Shown here one piece after another: positions 1 through 6,299 of a stretch of 10,689 bases of DNA; position 1 is the stretch's first letter; each line of letters starts with the position of its first letter. A program made the translations under genes and the position numbers. The notes beneath the pieces were generated by a model that did not search any database, was not told the origin of the DNA, and saw only the letters and a program-made list of their open reading frames with translations. The stretch is from Candidatus Thorarchaeota archaeon. GTDB taxonomy: Archaea > Asgardarchaeota > Thorarchaeia > Thorarchaeales > Thorarchaeaceae. The stretch spans positions 1 through 10,689 of the forward strand of contig JAEORG010000321.1 in assembly GCA_016841005.1 (NCBI GenBank). The letters run 5' to 3'.

Positions 1-2
1 AA

Positions 3-245
3 GAGAATGTATACCAAGGTGAAGAGATAGGACTCTCTTGCCTCTATACACTTGTATCTAACAAAGATGATTGGGATCACTATGAAACTCTTCAGTGGTG
101 GGCTGTTGATAATTATATTCAGTCGCATACGGATGATCCCGATAATCAGGAGCTTCTCGAGAAAACAAAGACTGCAAAAGATACCTACCTAAAATGGGGT
201 AGAGATACTATCAGCTGGGGAATATACACTTTCAGAAATCCGTAA
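3..245 (+). CDS. C-terminal end of a gene cut by the window edge, possibly a SAM-dependent methyltransferase
   Basis: An open frame runs from the left edge to a TAA at 243-245 and encodes about 80 residues. The sequence is rich in Trp and Tyr (LQWWAVDNYIQ, then YLKWGRDTISWGIYTFRNP at the very end). The closing pattern of an aromatic residue, Gly-Arg-Asp, and then an amphipathic Trp/Tyr/Phe strand recalls the last beta strand of class I SAM-dependent methyltransferases. No SAM-binding motif is inside the window, so the family call is a weak recollection of that C-terminal pattern. The coding appearance itself is good: no internal stops and protein-like composition. The stop lies only 7 bp before a copy of the tRNA-Lys 3' end. 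This suggests the gene is the chromosomal neighbour that faced the tRNA before the island was inserted. Confidence 0.6.
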   Translation, partial: ENVYQGEEIGLSCLYTLVSNKDDWDHYETLQWWAVDNYIQSHTDDPDNQELLEKTKTAKDTYLKWGRDTISWGIYTFRNP

Positions 246-252
246 AATCAAG

Positions 253-271
253 ATGGCGGGCCAGGGGGATT
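253..271 (-). repeat. Left attachment-site-like copy of the tRNA-Lys 3' end
   Basis: The plus strand reads ATGGCGGGCCAGGGGG followed by ATT. It matches 10540-10555 for 16 bases and then continues with one G fewer. Read on the minus strand this is a T-stem 3' strand, the acceptor strand CTGGCCC, discriminator G and CCA. No other tRNA parts follow to the right. It is therefore a tRNA 3' remnant, most simply the distal attachment site of an integrated element. Confidence 0.65.
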
Positions 272-392
272 CTAGAGTAGTTTTCTGGAAATTGAGAGGC
301 GTGATTATTGATTGCGTTCGGTCCCCTAGTTAAGAGTTCTCTTGTTTTGTCAGACTTCTCCTATCACGACAAGATTTCAGGCAACTAAGAAG

Positions 393-404
393 ATTCATAT
401 ATTG
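393..404 (+). promoter_or_regulatory. Possible TATA box for the HD-domain operon
   Basis: ATTCATATATTG is the most TATA-like stretch between the left repeat and the start at 482. A start of transcription about 25 bp downstream would give a leader of roughly 55 bases. No transcription data support it; other AT-rich positions are possible. Confidence 0.3.
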
Positions 405-467
405 ATTTTCTCCAAAATGAGGAAGAGGGATTCAGACAGAGAACACTCCTGTTTAAGGGTGTATCTT

Positions 468-477
468 AGAGGGGATT
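468..477 (+). promoter_or_regulatory. Ribosome binding site for the HD-domain gene
   Basis: AGAGGGGATT ends four bases before the ATG at 482. It resembles the archaeal GGAGGTGAT consensus and supports 482 as the start codon. Confidence 0.6.
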
Positions 478-481
478 ACAC

Positions 482-1792
482 ATGTCCGAGGAGGGAATAG
501 TATTTGATCCAGTACACGGACGAATACAGGTTCCAGAATGGCTTTTGAAATTGAAGGATGAACCAGCGATTCGCCGAATGGCAAATATCAGGCAACTAGG
601 ACTCAAATCGTTGACGGGATTTCCTAGTGCGATTCATACTCGCTATATGCATTGTCTTGGCGTGATGCATCTTACGGATAAAATCTCGAAGAGATTGCTA
701 AATAAGGAAAAAACGAGAGTATGCAGAAAAACAGTGTATAAAACACTTGAGAGAAACATCGAATCGCTGAAAGCTGCGGGCTTTTTTCATGATGTGGGCC
801 ATGGTCCATTTTCACATGCACTTGATTATGTAGTTAAGTTCGCTCTTGGAAAATCACATGAAGAAGTAGCCGTAGACATAGTTAATCTGTACGAAGAGCA
901 ATTTCAGGACCAAGGTATAAATCAGAATCAAGTAGCTGAACTAATCACTGGAAGAGAAAAGATTCCATTTCTAAGAGACATAATAGATGGTCCCCTTGAT
1001 GTCGATAAGACAGACTATCTTTCTCGGGATTGTTATCACCTCGGTATGAGATACGGTTTCGATACAGATCACCTATTCGATCAGATTTGTGTTATAGGAT
1101 CAAACAGCGATTTGACTGCATGTCAACTTGGTCTTCATAATACCGACCAAGCAATAACAGTATCTGAATTTTTCCTGCTTACTTGGAGAAGCCTGTATTC
1201 CCTTGTTTACTTTGATCCCAGAACAAGAATAGCTGAAAAAATGCTTGAGAAATCAGCGATTCTTGGAATTGAGGAAGACAAGGATATTAAAAATCAATTA
1301 ACAAACTTCAAGAATTTTATAATGACCGATGAAAGCAAGCTATTGGCTATGCTTTGCTGCGATGATGATGAACACAGTCATCTTGCAAATAACGTTCTTT
1401 CTAACAAGCTCTATACTCCAGTATTGCAGCTCAATCTAAGAGATTATAAAACAAGCTCAGATTTTGCAGAAAGACTCCCCAAAGAATATAGAGACAGCTT
1501 GATGGATGAAACAAGTCGGACTTTAAGTGAGGAATCTGACTACAAATACGCAGTGATATGTGACATCGTGGAAAAAAGAAGACCGAGGGAAATTTACTTG
1601 GACATTAAAGATGGTGACGATTTAGTTCCACTTAGAAAAGCATCACCAATTGTGAGAGTAATGTCTGATGAAAAAGAAACAGATATGAGAATGTTTGTTC
1701 ATATCTTACCAGAATTAGAATCAGAAAAAAGGTACAGTCAAGAAAGCTTGAAGAAGGCTACAGTTGAGTTAATGGAGGGATACTCAAAATGA
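482..1792 (+). CDS. HD-domain phosphohydrolase of the SAMHD1/YwfO-like family (COG1078)
   Basis: The 436-residue protein has the ordered motifs of the family. TRYMHCLGV supplies the first metal His (about H57), FFHDVGHGPFSH gives the HD pair (H103, D104) plus a further His at about 107, and DVDKTDYLSRD supplies the distal Asp (about D175). The substrate-facing stretch PLDVDKTDYLSRDCYHLGMRYGFD is typical of dNTP triphosphohydrolase relatives. These enzymes are cytosolic and split nucleoside triphosphates with a divalent metal, although many archaeal members have no proven substrate. The length is normal and all catalytic residues are present. A good ribosome site precedes the ATG. The stop overlaps the next start by 4 bp (ATGA), so the two are probably translated together. 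In this setting a role in depleting nucleotides during virus infection is possible; that is inference, and housekeeping dNTP control is the alternative. Confidence 0.9.
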   Translation: MSEEGIVFDPVHGRIQVPEWLLKLKDEPAIRRMANIRQLGLKSLTGFPSAIHTRYMHCLGVMHLTDKISKRLLNKEKTRVCRKTVYKTLERNIESLKAAGFFHDVGHGPFSHALDYVVKFALGKSHEEVAVDIVNLYEEQFQDQGINQNQVAELITGREKIPFLRDIIDGPLDVDKTDYLSRDCYHLGMRYGFDTDHLFDQICVIGSNSDLTACQLGLHNTDQAITVSEFFLLTWRSLYSLVYFDPRTRIAEKMLEKSAILGIEEDKDIKNQLTNFKNFIMTDESKLLAMLCCDDDEHSHLANNVLSNKLYTPVLQLNLRDYKTSSDFAERLPKEYRDSLMDETSRTLSEESDYKYAVICDIVEKRRPREIYLDIKDGDDLVPLRKASPIVRVMSDEKETDMRMFVHILPELESEKRYSQESLKKATVELMEGYSK

Positions 1793-2211
1793 GCGAGCCA
1801 CATAATTTGGTATTTCTTTTGGCAACAATTGAGGGACATGGTGGGCACATAACAGGCAGAATCCGTTTTGAAAAGCTGGTTTATCTTCTATCCAAAGAGC
1901 ACAATATTCCATTTGAATACAAGTTTGTTCCTTATGCATATGGTCCATATTCAAATAATTTCATTGAGCACATAGATTTGCTAGTTTCAATGGGATTTGT
2001 AAATGAAGAAGAGCGACCAGATGAGTGTTATCTGTCAGAATTTATCTACAGGATCACAGGAAAAGGCCAAGGTTTACTTGACAATGCAAGAGAAACTGAG
2101 TCAATAAACGGTGAGATTGATACAATAATGAATGTCGTTCAGAAAATGACTCGGGAAGATACTAGAGAATTGGTTCAGAGCACAATTGAACTAATGCAAG
2201 TGGACCAATAG
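1789..2211 (+). CDS. YwgA-like small protein with a Panacea/DUF4065-like fold, partner of the HD-domain enzyme
   Basis: The 140-residue protein contains GRIRFEKLVYLL (about 23-34) and FVPYAYGPYSNNF (about 47-59), followed by HIDLLVSMGFV. This pattern, a G-R-hydrophobic-hydrophobic-K-L helix and then a Y-x-Y-G-P-Y loop before a helix and a G-hydrophobic turn, is that of YwgA proteins and of the related SocA/Panacea antitoxin domain. The ATG overlaps the stop of the HD-domain gene by 4 bp, a sign of translational coupling. From memory, ywfO and ywgA of Bacillus subtilis also lie close together and encode the same two families, so the pairing is probably old and functional. No catalytic residues are evident. 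A regulatory or antitoxin-like role towards the HD enzyme is inference. Confidence 0.75.
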   Translation: MSEPHNLVFLLATIEGHGGHITGRIRFEKLVYLLSKEHNIPFEYKFVPYAYGPYSNNFIEHIDLLVSMGFVNEEERPDECYLSEFIYRITGKGQGLLDNARETESINGEIDTIMNVVQKMTREDTRELVQSTIELMQVDQ

Positions 2212-2667
2212 TTTCAATATGTTGTCTACGCATTTATCATCGGCTTAGAAATCTTGGTATTAAAGAAAATCTTTGAAAGAAATTAATTATGAATGTTCAT
2301 CGAATCTTTGAAAATATGCCATGTAGTGCCGACAAGAACATCCCGAAGAGTCTGTTACCCACTCTACCCCCGTGGTTTAAGCAGATTCCACTCTATGTGA
2401 GTTTGCTAGTGGGGGATACATGTACAGTTTAGGTGTTCTTGCATGAATCTACATGCATATGACGTTAGGGATTAATAGGAAATTCACAAAGAAAAAGCAA
2501 TCCTTTTACCAAGCCATTAGAACATCTTGTCGAAGAGGATCCAAATGTACAAGCTGCTGTCACTAGACCTGTAATTGTGAGTGCATTGGGAATAGGATAC
2601 TATCTTTCCAAAAGACCAAAAGATGAGAAAGAATCAACAAAAGATAAAGAATGAGTTATAATTCGAA
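2212..2667. other. Non-coding or decayed stretch between the two halves of the island
   Basis: About 450 bases separate the YwgA-like gene from the middle tRNA remnant. A 47-codon ATG frame (2289-2432, ending near PLYVSLLVGDTCTV) has no ribosome site or recognisable family and is not called as a gene. The sequence near 2369-2417 has CCCCC and GGGGG runs that could pair, but the helix is interrupted and no T-run follows. The right third holds a gene fragment, listed separately. The whole stretch looks like remains of genes lost after integration. Confidence 0.45.
2469..2654 (+). pseudogene. Remnant of a small gene, C-terminal part with one possible membrane segment
   Basis: An open frame from the TAG at 2466-2468 to the TGA at 2652-2654 encodes a plausible protein tail. 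It includes KPLEHLVEEDPNVQAAV, a hydrophobic stretch (PVIVSALGIGYYLS) and a highly charged end (KRPKDEKESTKDKE). No ATG lies in this frame, and GTG and TTG occur only inside the hydrophobic part. An ATG at about 2453 in the neighbouring frame reads into the same region before the A-rich run GAAAAAGC near 2490, where a one-base frameshift would join the two frames. The simplest reading is a frameshifted or truncated small gene. It ends 13 bp before the middle tRNA remnant. No family is recognised. Confidence 0.35.
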
Positions 2668-2700
2668 ATGGTGGGCCAGACGGGATTTGAATTCGTGTTC
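2668..2700 (-). repeat. Middle attachment-site-like copy of a tRNA 3' end
   Basis: Of 33 bases, 24 match the intact tRNA-Lys 3' end at 10540-10572, and the first 24 match at 21 positions. The acceptor strand (CTGGCCC), the T-loop (TTCAAAT) and CCA are all kept on the minus strand, but the discriminator is A rather than G and two of five T-stem pairs are broken. No anticodon or D arm follows. A73 together with a GGGCCAG-type acceptor would also fit a tRNA-Val, so the source tRNA is uncertain. It lies exactly at the end of the HEPN gene and marks the junction between the two island halves. Confidence 0.6.
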
Positions 2701-4096
2701 AGTTGGACAATCTTGGTGACCATCTTCGAAATTTCTTCCTAAGGCTCGAATGAAATGCGTCGTCACTTATTGCTCTTTTTGCCAAACCATCAATACCCTC
2801 GCTTACTTCCATTGATGCCATTGAATATGTCAAGACCTCAGAAGCAATATTAGCAGTTTTCGTAACTGTGTCTAATGGTACTTCAGATTTCATCCTACTT
2901 CCGTGTGTAGAATCATCTCTGATTCCTCGACTATCTTTTAGAAAAGTCTGGAACTCTTCTCTTTCATCATCTGTATCTGAAATCAAAGTAGCAATCTCTA
3001 AGTCCAAGTTCTTTCCCTTTGATGAAAAGAGGGTTTCAAAAACAACATAGAAATCTCTGACTATATCCTCCCGTCTAGAGGAACATAGTGCAACATCGTA
3101 AGTTTCAATTGCACGAAGTATCTTTGAATACTGCTCACTATTGTTCCTAGCACGATTCAACCTGTACCAGAGTTTCTTTCCTAATTCTACTTGTCCATTT
3201 GTTAGGTTGCAGATCACCTCACCTAGTGGGCATAGTACAGGGGGTTCCAAATCAGGGAATGGGACCTGTTCTGTTTCCACTAATACTCCTCCTAAACTCA
3301 TTCTATACCATACCGACGTGATTCCAACACCACTTGGTTTGAGAATTCTCAAGATTGAAACTACATCTCTGAATTGGTTTCTGACTATAAGGTTCAATAT
3401 ATCCCTGATACCATCGGTAGATATCTCCCTTTTGAGGAAGTCCTTTGAGTGTTTTGTTTCAATAATGAACCTCGATTTTGTTCTACTCTTCACGGATATG
3501 CCTTTTTGATTAAAGAATGCTATCTCCATTGGGTTTGCAGCTCTTATTAGCAAAGAATCGCCTAATTCGAAGTGCTGCGTTTCTGTTTCAAATTGATGAA
3601 GGTAGGCCCAGGCAATATTCGTGGGCTGAGAGTAACCAATGCATCTCTCAAGTGAGAGATAATTAAGGCTCAGAAGTCTGTTATGGATTCTTGGTTCAGG
3701 TTCGAGAAGAAGTGAGTTCCAGACGAGGTCAAATACCATCTGAACCTTGTGTTCATCGTCAAGATTTGCATATAGCTGTGTGTTTTCTTTTTGCATGTGA
3801 AAATCTAGTTGTTTAATGAACGTCTTCATTTTCGGCATGTCTGATGCTCTATCTCTCATATAGAAATACGGAGAGACTTTCTTGCCTCTTAGTTTCAAAA
3901 TAATAGATAAGATTGACCTTGCCAAATTTAGGAAACTGCTGGGTAGTTCGCTGAATCTCGGTGTCGATTTATTGAAGAAAAGTTCCTCCCTCTGATGAAT
4001 ATTAAGTCGATTTTGTAGCGTAAAGAGATTAAGTTTGCGGAGTAAATCTAGACAATTTCTAATCAATTGAACCACTTCATGAGTGATTTGTATCAA
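2699..4096 (-). CDS. Protein with a C-terminal Apea-type HEPN domain, putative RNase effector
   Basis: The 465-residue protein is unfamiliar over its first 320 residues apart from mixed helices and strands. From about 325 to 445 it has a helical region resembling HEPN_Apea. The key motif is RGIRDDSTHG, which gives R393-x4-H398, the catalytic Rx4-6H signature of HEPN ribonucleases, preceded by ETLFSS and an acidic helix. HEPN domains often act as RNA-cutting effectors in defence and toxin systems. The start is uncertain: the frame opens at a TTG (4096) directly after an in-frame TAA, without a Shine-Dalgarno sequence. GTG and TTG at codons 8 and 11 are alternatives. A 14-mer repeat lies 4 bases before the TTG and is also found just before another start (10436), which favours the TTG. 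The gene follows the QatC-like gene after 47 bp on the same strand, so operon membership is likely. The final bases overlap the middle tRNA remnant. Confidence 0.75.
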   Translation of the reverse strand: MIQITHEVVQLIRNCLDLLRKLNLFTLQNRLNIHQREELFFNKSTPRFSELPSSFLNLARSILSIILKLRGKKVSPYFYMRDRASDMPKMKTFIKQLDFHMQKENTQLYANLDDEHKVQMVFDLVWNSLLLEPEPRIHNRLLSLNYLSLERCIGYSQPTNIAWAYLHQFETETQHFELGDSLLIRAANPMEIAFFNQKGISVKSRTKSRFIIETKHSKDFLKREISTDGIRDILNLIVRNQFRDVVSILRILKPSGVGITSVWYRMSLGGVLVETEQVPFPDLEPPVLCPLGEVICNLTNGQVELGKKLWYRLNRARNNSEQYSKILRAIETYDVALCSSRREDIVRDFYVVFETLFSSKGKNLDLEIATLISDTDDEREEFQTFLKDSRGIRDDSTHGSRMKSEVPLDTVTKTANIASEVLTYSMASMEVSEGIDGLAKRAISDDAFHSSLRKKFRRWSPRLSN

Positions 4097-4100
4097 TTAT

Positions 4101-4136
4101 TCAATGATCTTGAAGCTAATTGTCAATCATCTTGAA
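4101..4136 (-). repeat. Two direct copies of a 14-bp element before the HEPN gene
   Basis: On the plus strand TCAATGATCTTGAA (4101-4114) and TCAATCATCTTGAA (4123-4136) differ at one base. Their starts are 22 bp apart, about two helical turns. A related copy (11 of 14) lies at 10440-10453, at nearly the same distance from the start of the membrane-protein gene. They may be operators for one regulator or a shared start-site element; the sequence alone does not decide. Confidence 0.5.
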
Positions 4137-4143
4137 TGGGGGG

Positions 4144-5496
4144 TCAATGGAAATCCCAACTGTCGAATGGTTTGCTTCTTAGTGCCTTAAGTTGCTCCGA
4201 TCTTTTATCAAGTGATTCTTGATTCACTGTAGGTAGTATCTTTGCTAGGTATTTGCCAATTGGCCCAAATTCACTTGCAGATTTAGAATCCAACATTCTT
4301 CTAGCGCCCAAGAACAAGTCACAACCAAATCGGTACAACATATCGCCAGCACTCTTAAGTGTATAGAGTTTCCCCAGGTAAGAATCTCTTAGAGCATCTT
4401 TCAGTTTGGTAGGATCATCAAGAATCTTGGAATAAAATCGAAACACCCCATGTAGGATTTCTAGTTTATCACGATTTGAACTAGAATTCGGTCGGAGTTC
4501 CATCAAGTTGTGGCTATAGCTACCATCATACTCTTCAACCTTGGAAGCATACGCAGAGAGACTTCTCACGTTACATGAATAACATGTTCCACACATATTG
4601 CCTCTTTCAATACCTTGGGTATAGAAACACGAATGGGTGAAGTGAAGGATTGGAATGAAAACATCAGCAGACATGATTTCGGCCTTTGTCCATTGTGCAA
4701 AAGGGACCTCAACTCGTATATCTCTTCCAGAGATTTTCCTGAATACTTCTTGTAGTTTATCAACTAACAAAGGATGTGTCGTACGTGTGGATTTGTCTGA
4801 AGCAGTGGTTTCAACATTCAAAACAAAAGGGCCATTCTCAGGAAGGATTACTTTAGGAAGTCCCAACGAATTTGCTATCAGCAATGCATTAGTTAGGAAG
4901 ATAATTCCTCGTGAGTGAATGACTGCTTCTCCTGAGTCTTTCCAACTATTGGGTTTTCGAATAGTAGCATCAGAAACAACAAATTCCAATCCAGTACCAG
5001 ACTGTTCGAGGACACTGCGAGCTCTTCCATAGGGAACAGTTCCGGTTTTAGTATGAGATAATACAACCTTGGAATTCTCTCTTTTCAATAGCAGCATTCC
5101 CATTGTGCTATCAACACCTCCCGAGAAGAGACTCGCTTCATTTAGGTCAAGGTCGTCTGTGAGCTTCTTCTGTATAGTTCGAGACCCATTAGTTGTTCCT
5201 TTTCTGAGTGTTATCGTTATTGGATGTTCAACCATAATCCTGTATAACTCTTCAAAATATGAGATGATGTCTTCTAAATTTCGAGGCTCTGCAGAGATAA
5301 ACTCGAGTTCAGTCGAGTCGAATCTGAACTTCTCCATTAGGTATAGACAGAACACAAGTTCACTTATTTCCTGCTCCAATTCTCCAACAGATACCGGCAG
5401 GTCTGATGAACCAGTTCTTGGAAAGTAATGCCATAAATGTGTGTTGACACCCTTAGCATGAGTTTTCAGGAGGTCTGTGCTTTTAATGGCCATCAT
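4144..5496 (-). CDS. qatC: QatC-like, QueC-family ATP-dependent 7-deazaguanine enzyme
   Basis: The 450-residue protein has a PP-loop ATP pyrophosphatase core: SLFSGGVDST gives the SGGxDS loop at about 125-130. A later Cys cluster, HSC...NMCGTCYSC, supplies C290, C302, C305 and C308, the zinc site of QueC. Between them, HSRGIIFLTNALLIANSLG and PENGPFVLNVETT...STRTTHP (about 194-241) are characteristic of QatC of the Qat antiviral system rather than housekeeping QueC, which is about half this length. QueC converts 7-carboxy-7-deazaguanine to preQ0. From memory, QatC and the related Cap9 instead join the deazaguanine to a protein N-terminus. All ATP and zinc residues are intact. GAGGGGGAATT precedes the ATG, with ATG ATG giving two possible starts. 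The start overlaps the upstream stop by 4 bp, showing coupling with the QatB-like frames. No QatA or QatD lies nearby. Confidence 0.88.
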   Translation of the reverse strand: MMAIKSTDLLKTHAKGVNTHLWHYFPRTGSSDLPVSVGELEQEISELVFCLYLMEKFRFDSTELEFISAEPRNLEDIISYFEELYRIMVEHPITITLRKGTTNGSRTIQKKLTDDLDLNEASLFSGGVDSTMGMLLLKRENSKVVLSHTKTGTVPYGRARSVLEQSGTGLEFVVSDATIRKPNSWKDSGEAVIHSRGIIFLTNALLIANSLGLPKVILPENGPFVLNVETTASDKSTRTTHPLLVDKLQEVFRKISGRDIRVEVPFAQWTKAEIMSADVFIPILHFTHSCFYTQGIERGNMCGTCYSCNVRSLSAYASKVEEYDGSYSHNLMELRPNSSSNRDKLEILHGVFRFYSKILDDPTKLKDALRDSYLGKLYTLKSAGDMLYRFGCDLFLGARRMLDSKSASEFGPIGKYLAKILPTVNQESLDKRSEQLKALRSKPFDSWDFH

Positions 5497-5813
5497 AATT
5501 CCCCCTCTCTTAATTTGGATTCGAAAGTCCCCAGAAATTCTTCTAGTAAACTTGTCAACTCTTCTTTTCGTGTGATGACATCCTTCTCGGTTTCAAACCC
5601 CTCTTCTGACATCTTGGCCATTATATGATCTATGAATTCATGCGCAGCCTTTCTGATTCCTGCTTCTACACGGTCAATGTCATCATCGTCACGGAACTCA
5701 TCATCTTCATCCCATTGCAACGTGCTACGAAAATCTCGGTCGATTACAGACTTACTCGATCTGACAAGTGCATCAAATAGAAACAATCTAAGAACCTTGG
5801 AAAAATCACTCAA
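5493..5813 (-). CDS. Acidic 106-aa protein, or second half of a QatB-like protein split by an amber codon
   Basis: This frame starts with TTG directly after the TAG that ends the upstream frame and is in the same reading phase. The two together would make 246 residues, near the usual QatB size as recalled. A strong ribosome site (GGAGGGGTG, 5821-5829) lies 7 bases before the TTG inside the upstream gene, so separate initiation is also credible. The product is predicted all-helical and acidic, with a run of Asp/Glu at about 35-50 (WDEDDEFRDDDDIDRVE). It then has amphipathic helices (EAGIRKAAHEFIDHIMAKM; RKEELTSLLEEFLGTFESKL). Its stop overlaps the QatC-like start by 4 bp. No independent family is recognised. 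Nonsense mutation, programmed readthrough and a true split subunit remain open. Confidence 0.65.
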   Translation of the reverse strand: MSDFSKVLRLFLFDALVRSSKSVIDRDFRSTLQWDEDDEFRDDDDIDRVEAGIRKAAHEFIDHIMAKMSEEGFETEKDVITRKEELTSLLEEFLGTFESKLREGEL

Positions 5814-6224
5814 CTATTCCCACCCCTCCATCTTATCGACTACAGGTCCTAAGGCTTCTTCAAGTGCTATAGAAACAGATGCACCTACGATTCTCTTTTG
5901 GTCCTCGCTTAGTGGAGTTCTACTTATTATACCAGTAGTAAAACCTTCAGCAATTCCGCCAGCTGCAATGCTTGTTCCAATCTCCATAGCAGCAGCTTTC
6001 ATTCCTTCTCTAATGCCGTGCTCTTTCCCGACTTGATACCCCTTCGCAACAGCTTCAATTCCTGACACCAAAGGTTCTACACCAAGTAAAGCGCCGGCCA
6101 ATTTGATGCCAATTCTCGCAGCCCCACCATGATCGCCACGACGAATTGCATCATCCATTAGGGAACTAGCTTTGCGATAGTATTTTCTAGAGCCAAAGCT
6201 ACCGCGGCTACTCTTACCACCCAT
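5814..6224 (-). CDS. Gly/Ala-rich QatB-like small protein with an N-terminal Met-Gly-Gly
   Basis: Three in-frame starts lie close together: GTG at 6233, ATG at 6227 and ATG at 6224. The last is chosen because it gives MGGKSSRGSFGSRKYY, and Met removal would then leave an N-terminal Gly. A weak GAGTG site lies 5-8 bases before the two ATGs. A flexible Gly/Ser/Arg leader of about 15 residues is followed by a basic helix (SLMDDAIRRGDHGGAARIG) and long Ala/Gly-rich helices (KLAGALLGVEPLVSGIEAVAKG; KAAAMEIGTSIAAGGIAEG). They could pack together or touch a membrane, but no classic signal peptide is present. As recalled, QatB proteins also begin Met-Gly with a Gly/Ser-rich leader and lie directly before qatC. 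The likeness is in position, leader and composition rather than clear motifs. The frame ends at TAG (5814-5816), after which the same phase stays open. Confidence 0.65.
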   Translation of the reverse strand: MGGKSSRGSFGSRKYYRKASSLMDDAIRRGDHGGAARIGIKLAGALLGVEPLVSGIEAVAKGYQVGKEHGIREGMKAAAMEIGTSIAAGGIAEGFTTGIISRTPLSEDQKRIVGASVSIALEEALGPVVDKMEGWE

Positions 6225-6241
6225 CATTAGCACACTCTGAT

Positions 6242-6253
6242 TTGCACATGCAA
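6242..6253. promoter_or_regulatory. Inverted repeat in the leader of the QatB-like operon
   Basis: TTGCA-CA-TGCAA is a perfect 5-bp inverted repeat with a 2-bp centre. It lies between the likely TATA region and the start codon on the minus strand, where a bound repressor would block transcription. No regulator is identified. Confidence 0.35.
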
Positions 6254-6285
6254 CAATTACGGTCCCATTTCAGCGATGATTGGTT

Positions 6286-6299
6286 TTAATTTAAATTAA
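6286..6299. promoter_or_regulatory. AT-only palindrome, probable TATA region of the QatB-like operon
   Basis: TTAATTTAAATTAA is a perfect 14-bp palindrome. On the minus strand it could serve as the TATA element, with transcription beginning near 6265 and a leader of about 40 bases before 6224. Being palindromic, it gives no direction by itself. Confidence 0.35.

Noticed and set aside
1789..2211. Type II antitoxin with the HD protein as its toxin
   Set aside because: The Panacea-like fold allows it, but the HD protein has full dNTPase motifs and no toxin domain, so a toxin-antitoxin label is not supported by sequence.
2369..2417. Hairpin terminator after the YwgA-like gene
   Set aside because: The CCCCC/GGGGG pairing is interrupted and distant, and no T-run follows; archaeal termination would depend on T-rich tracts instead.
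2868..3509. Plus-strand open frames opposite the HEPN gene (60 and 122 codons)
   Set aside because: They lie wholly inside a long minus-strand gene with a coherent HEPN domain, lack ribosome sites, and have Ser/Phe-rich composition typical of antisense frames.
4655..5428. Plus-strand open frames opposite the QatC-like gene (87 and 119 codons)
   Set aside because: The minus strand carries an unmistakable PP-loop and zinc-Cys protein through this region; the plus frames show no family motif.
4144..5496. Housekeeping QueC for preQ0/archaeosine synthesis
   Set aside because: At 450 residues it is about twice the usual QueC length, has QatC-specific stretches, sits in a tRNA-bounded island, and no other deazaguanine synthesis gene is nearby.
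5437..6036. Plus-strand open frames of 63 and 134 codons opposite the QatB-like frames
   Set aside because: Ser-rich antisense translations; the minus-strand frames are linked to the QatC-like gene by start-stop overlap and strong ribosome sites.
2699..6224. Type IV CBASS, which also uses a QueC-like protein
   Set aside because: No CD-NTase (GSxxxGT with a DxD pattern) is seen in any reading frame of the window.
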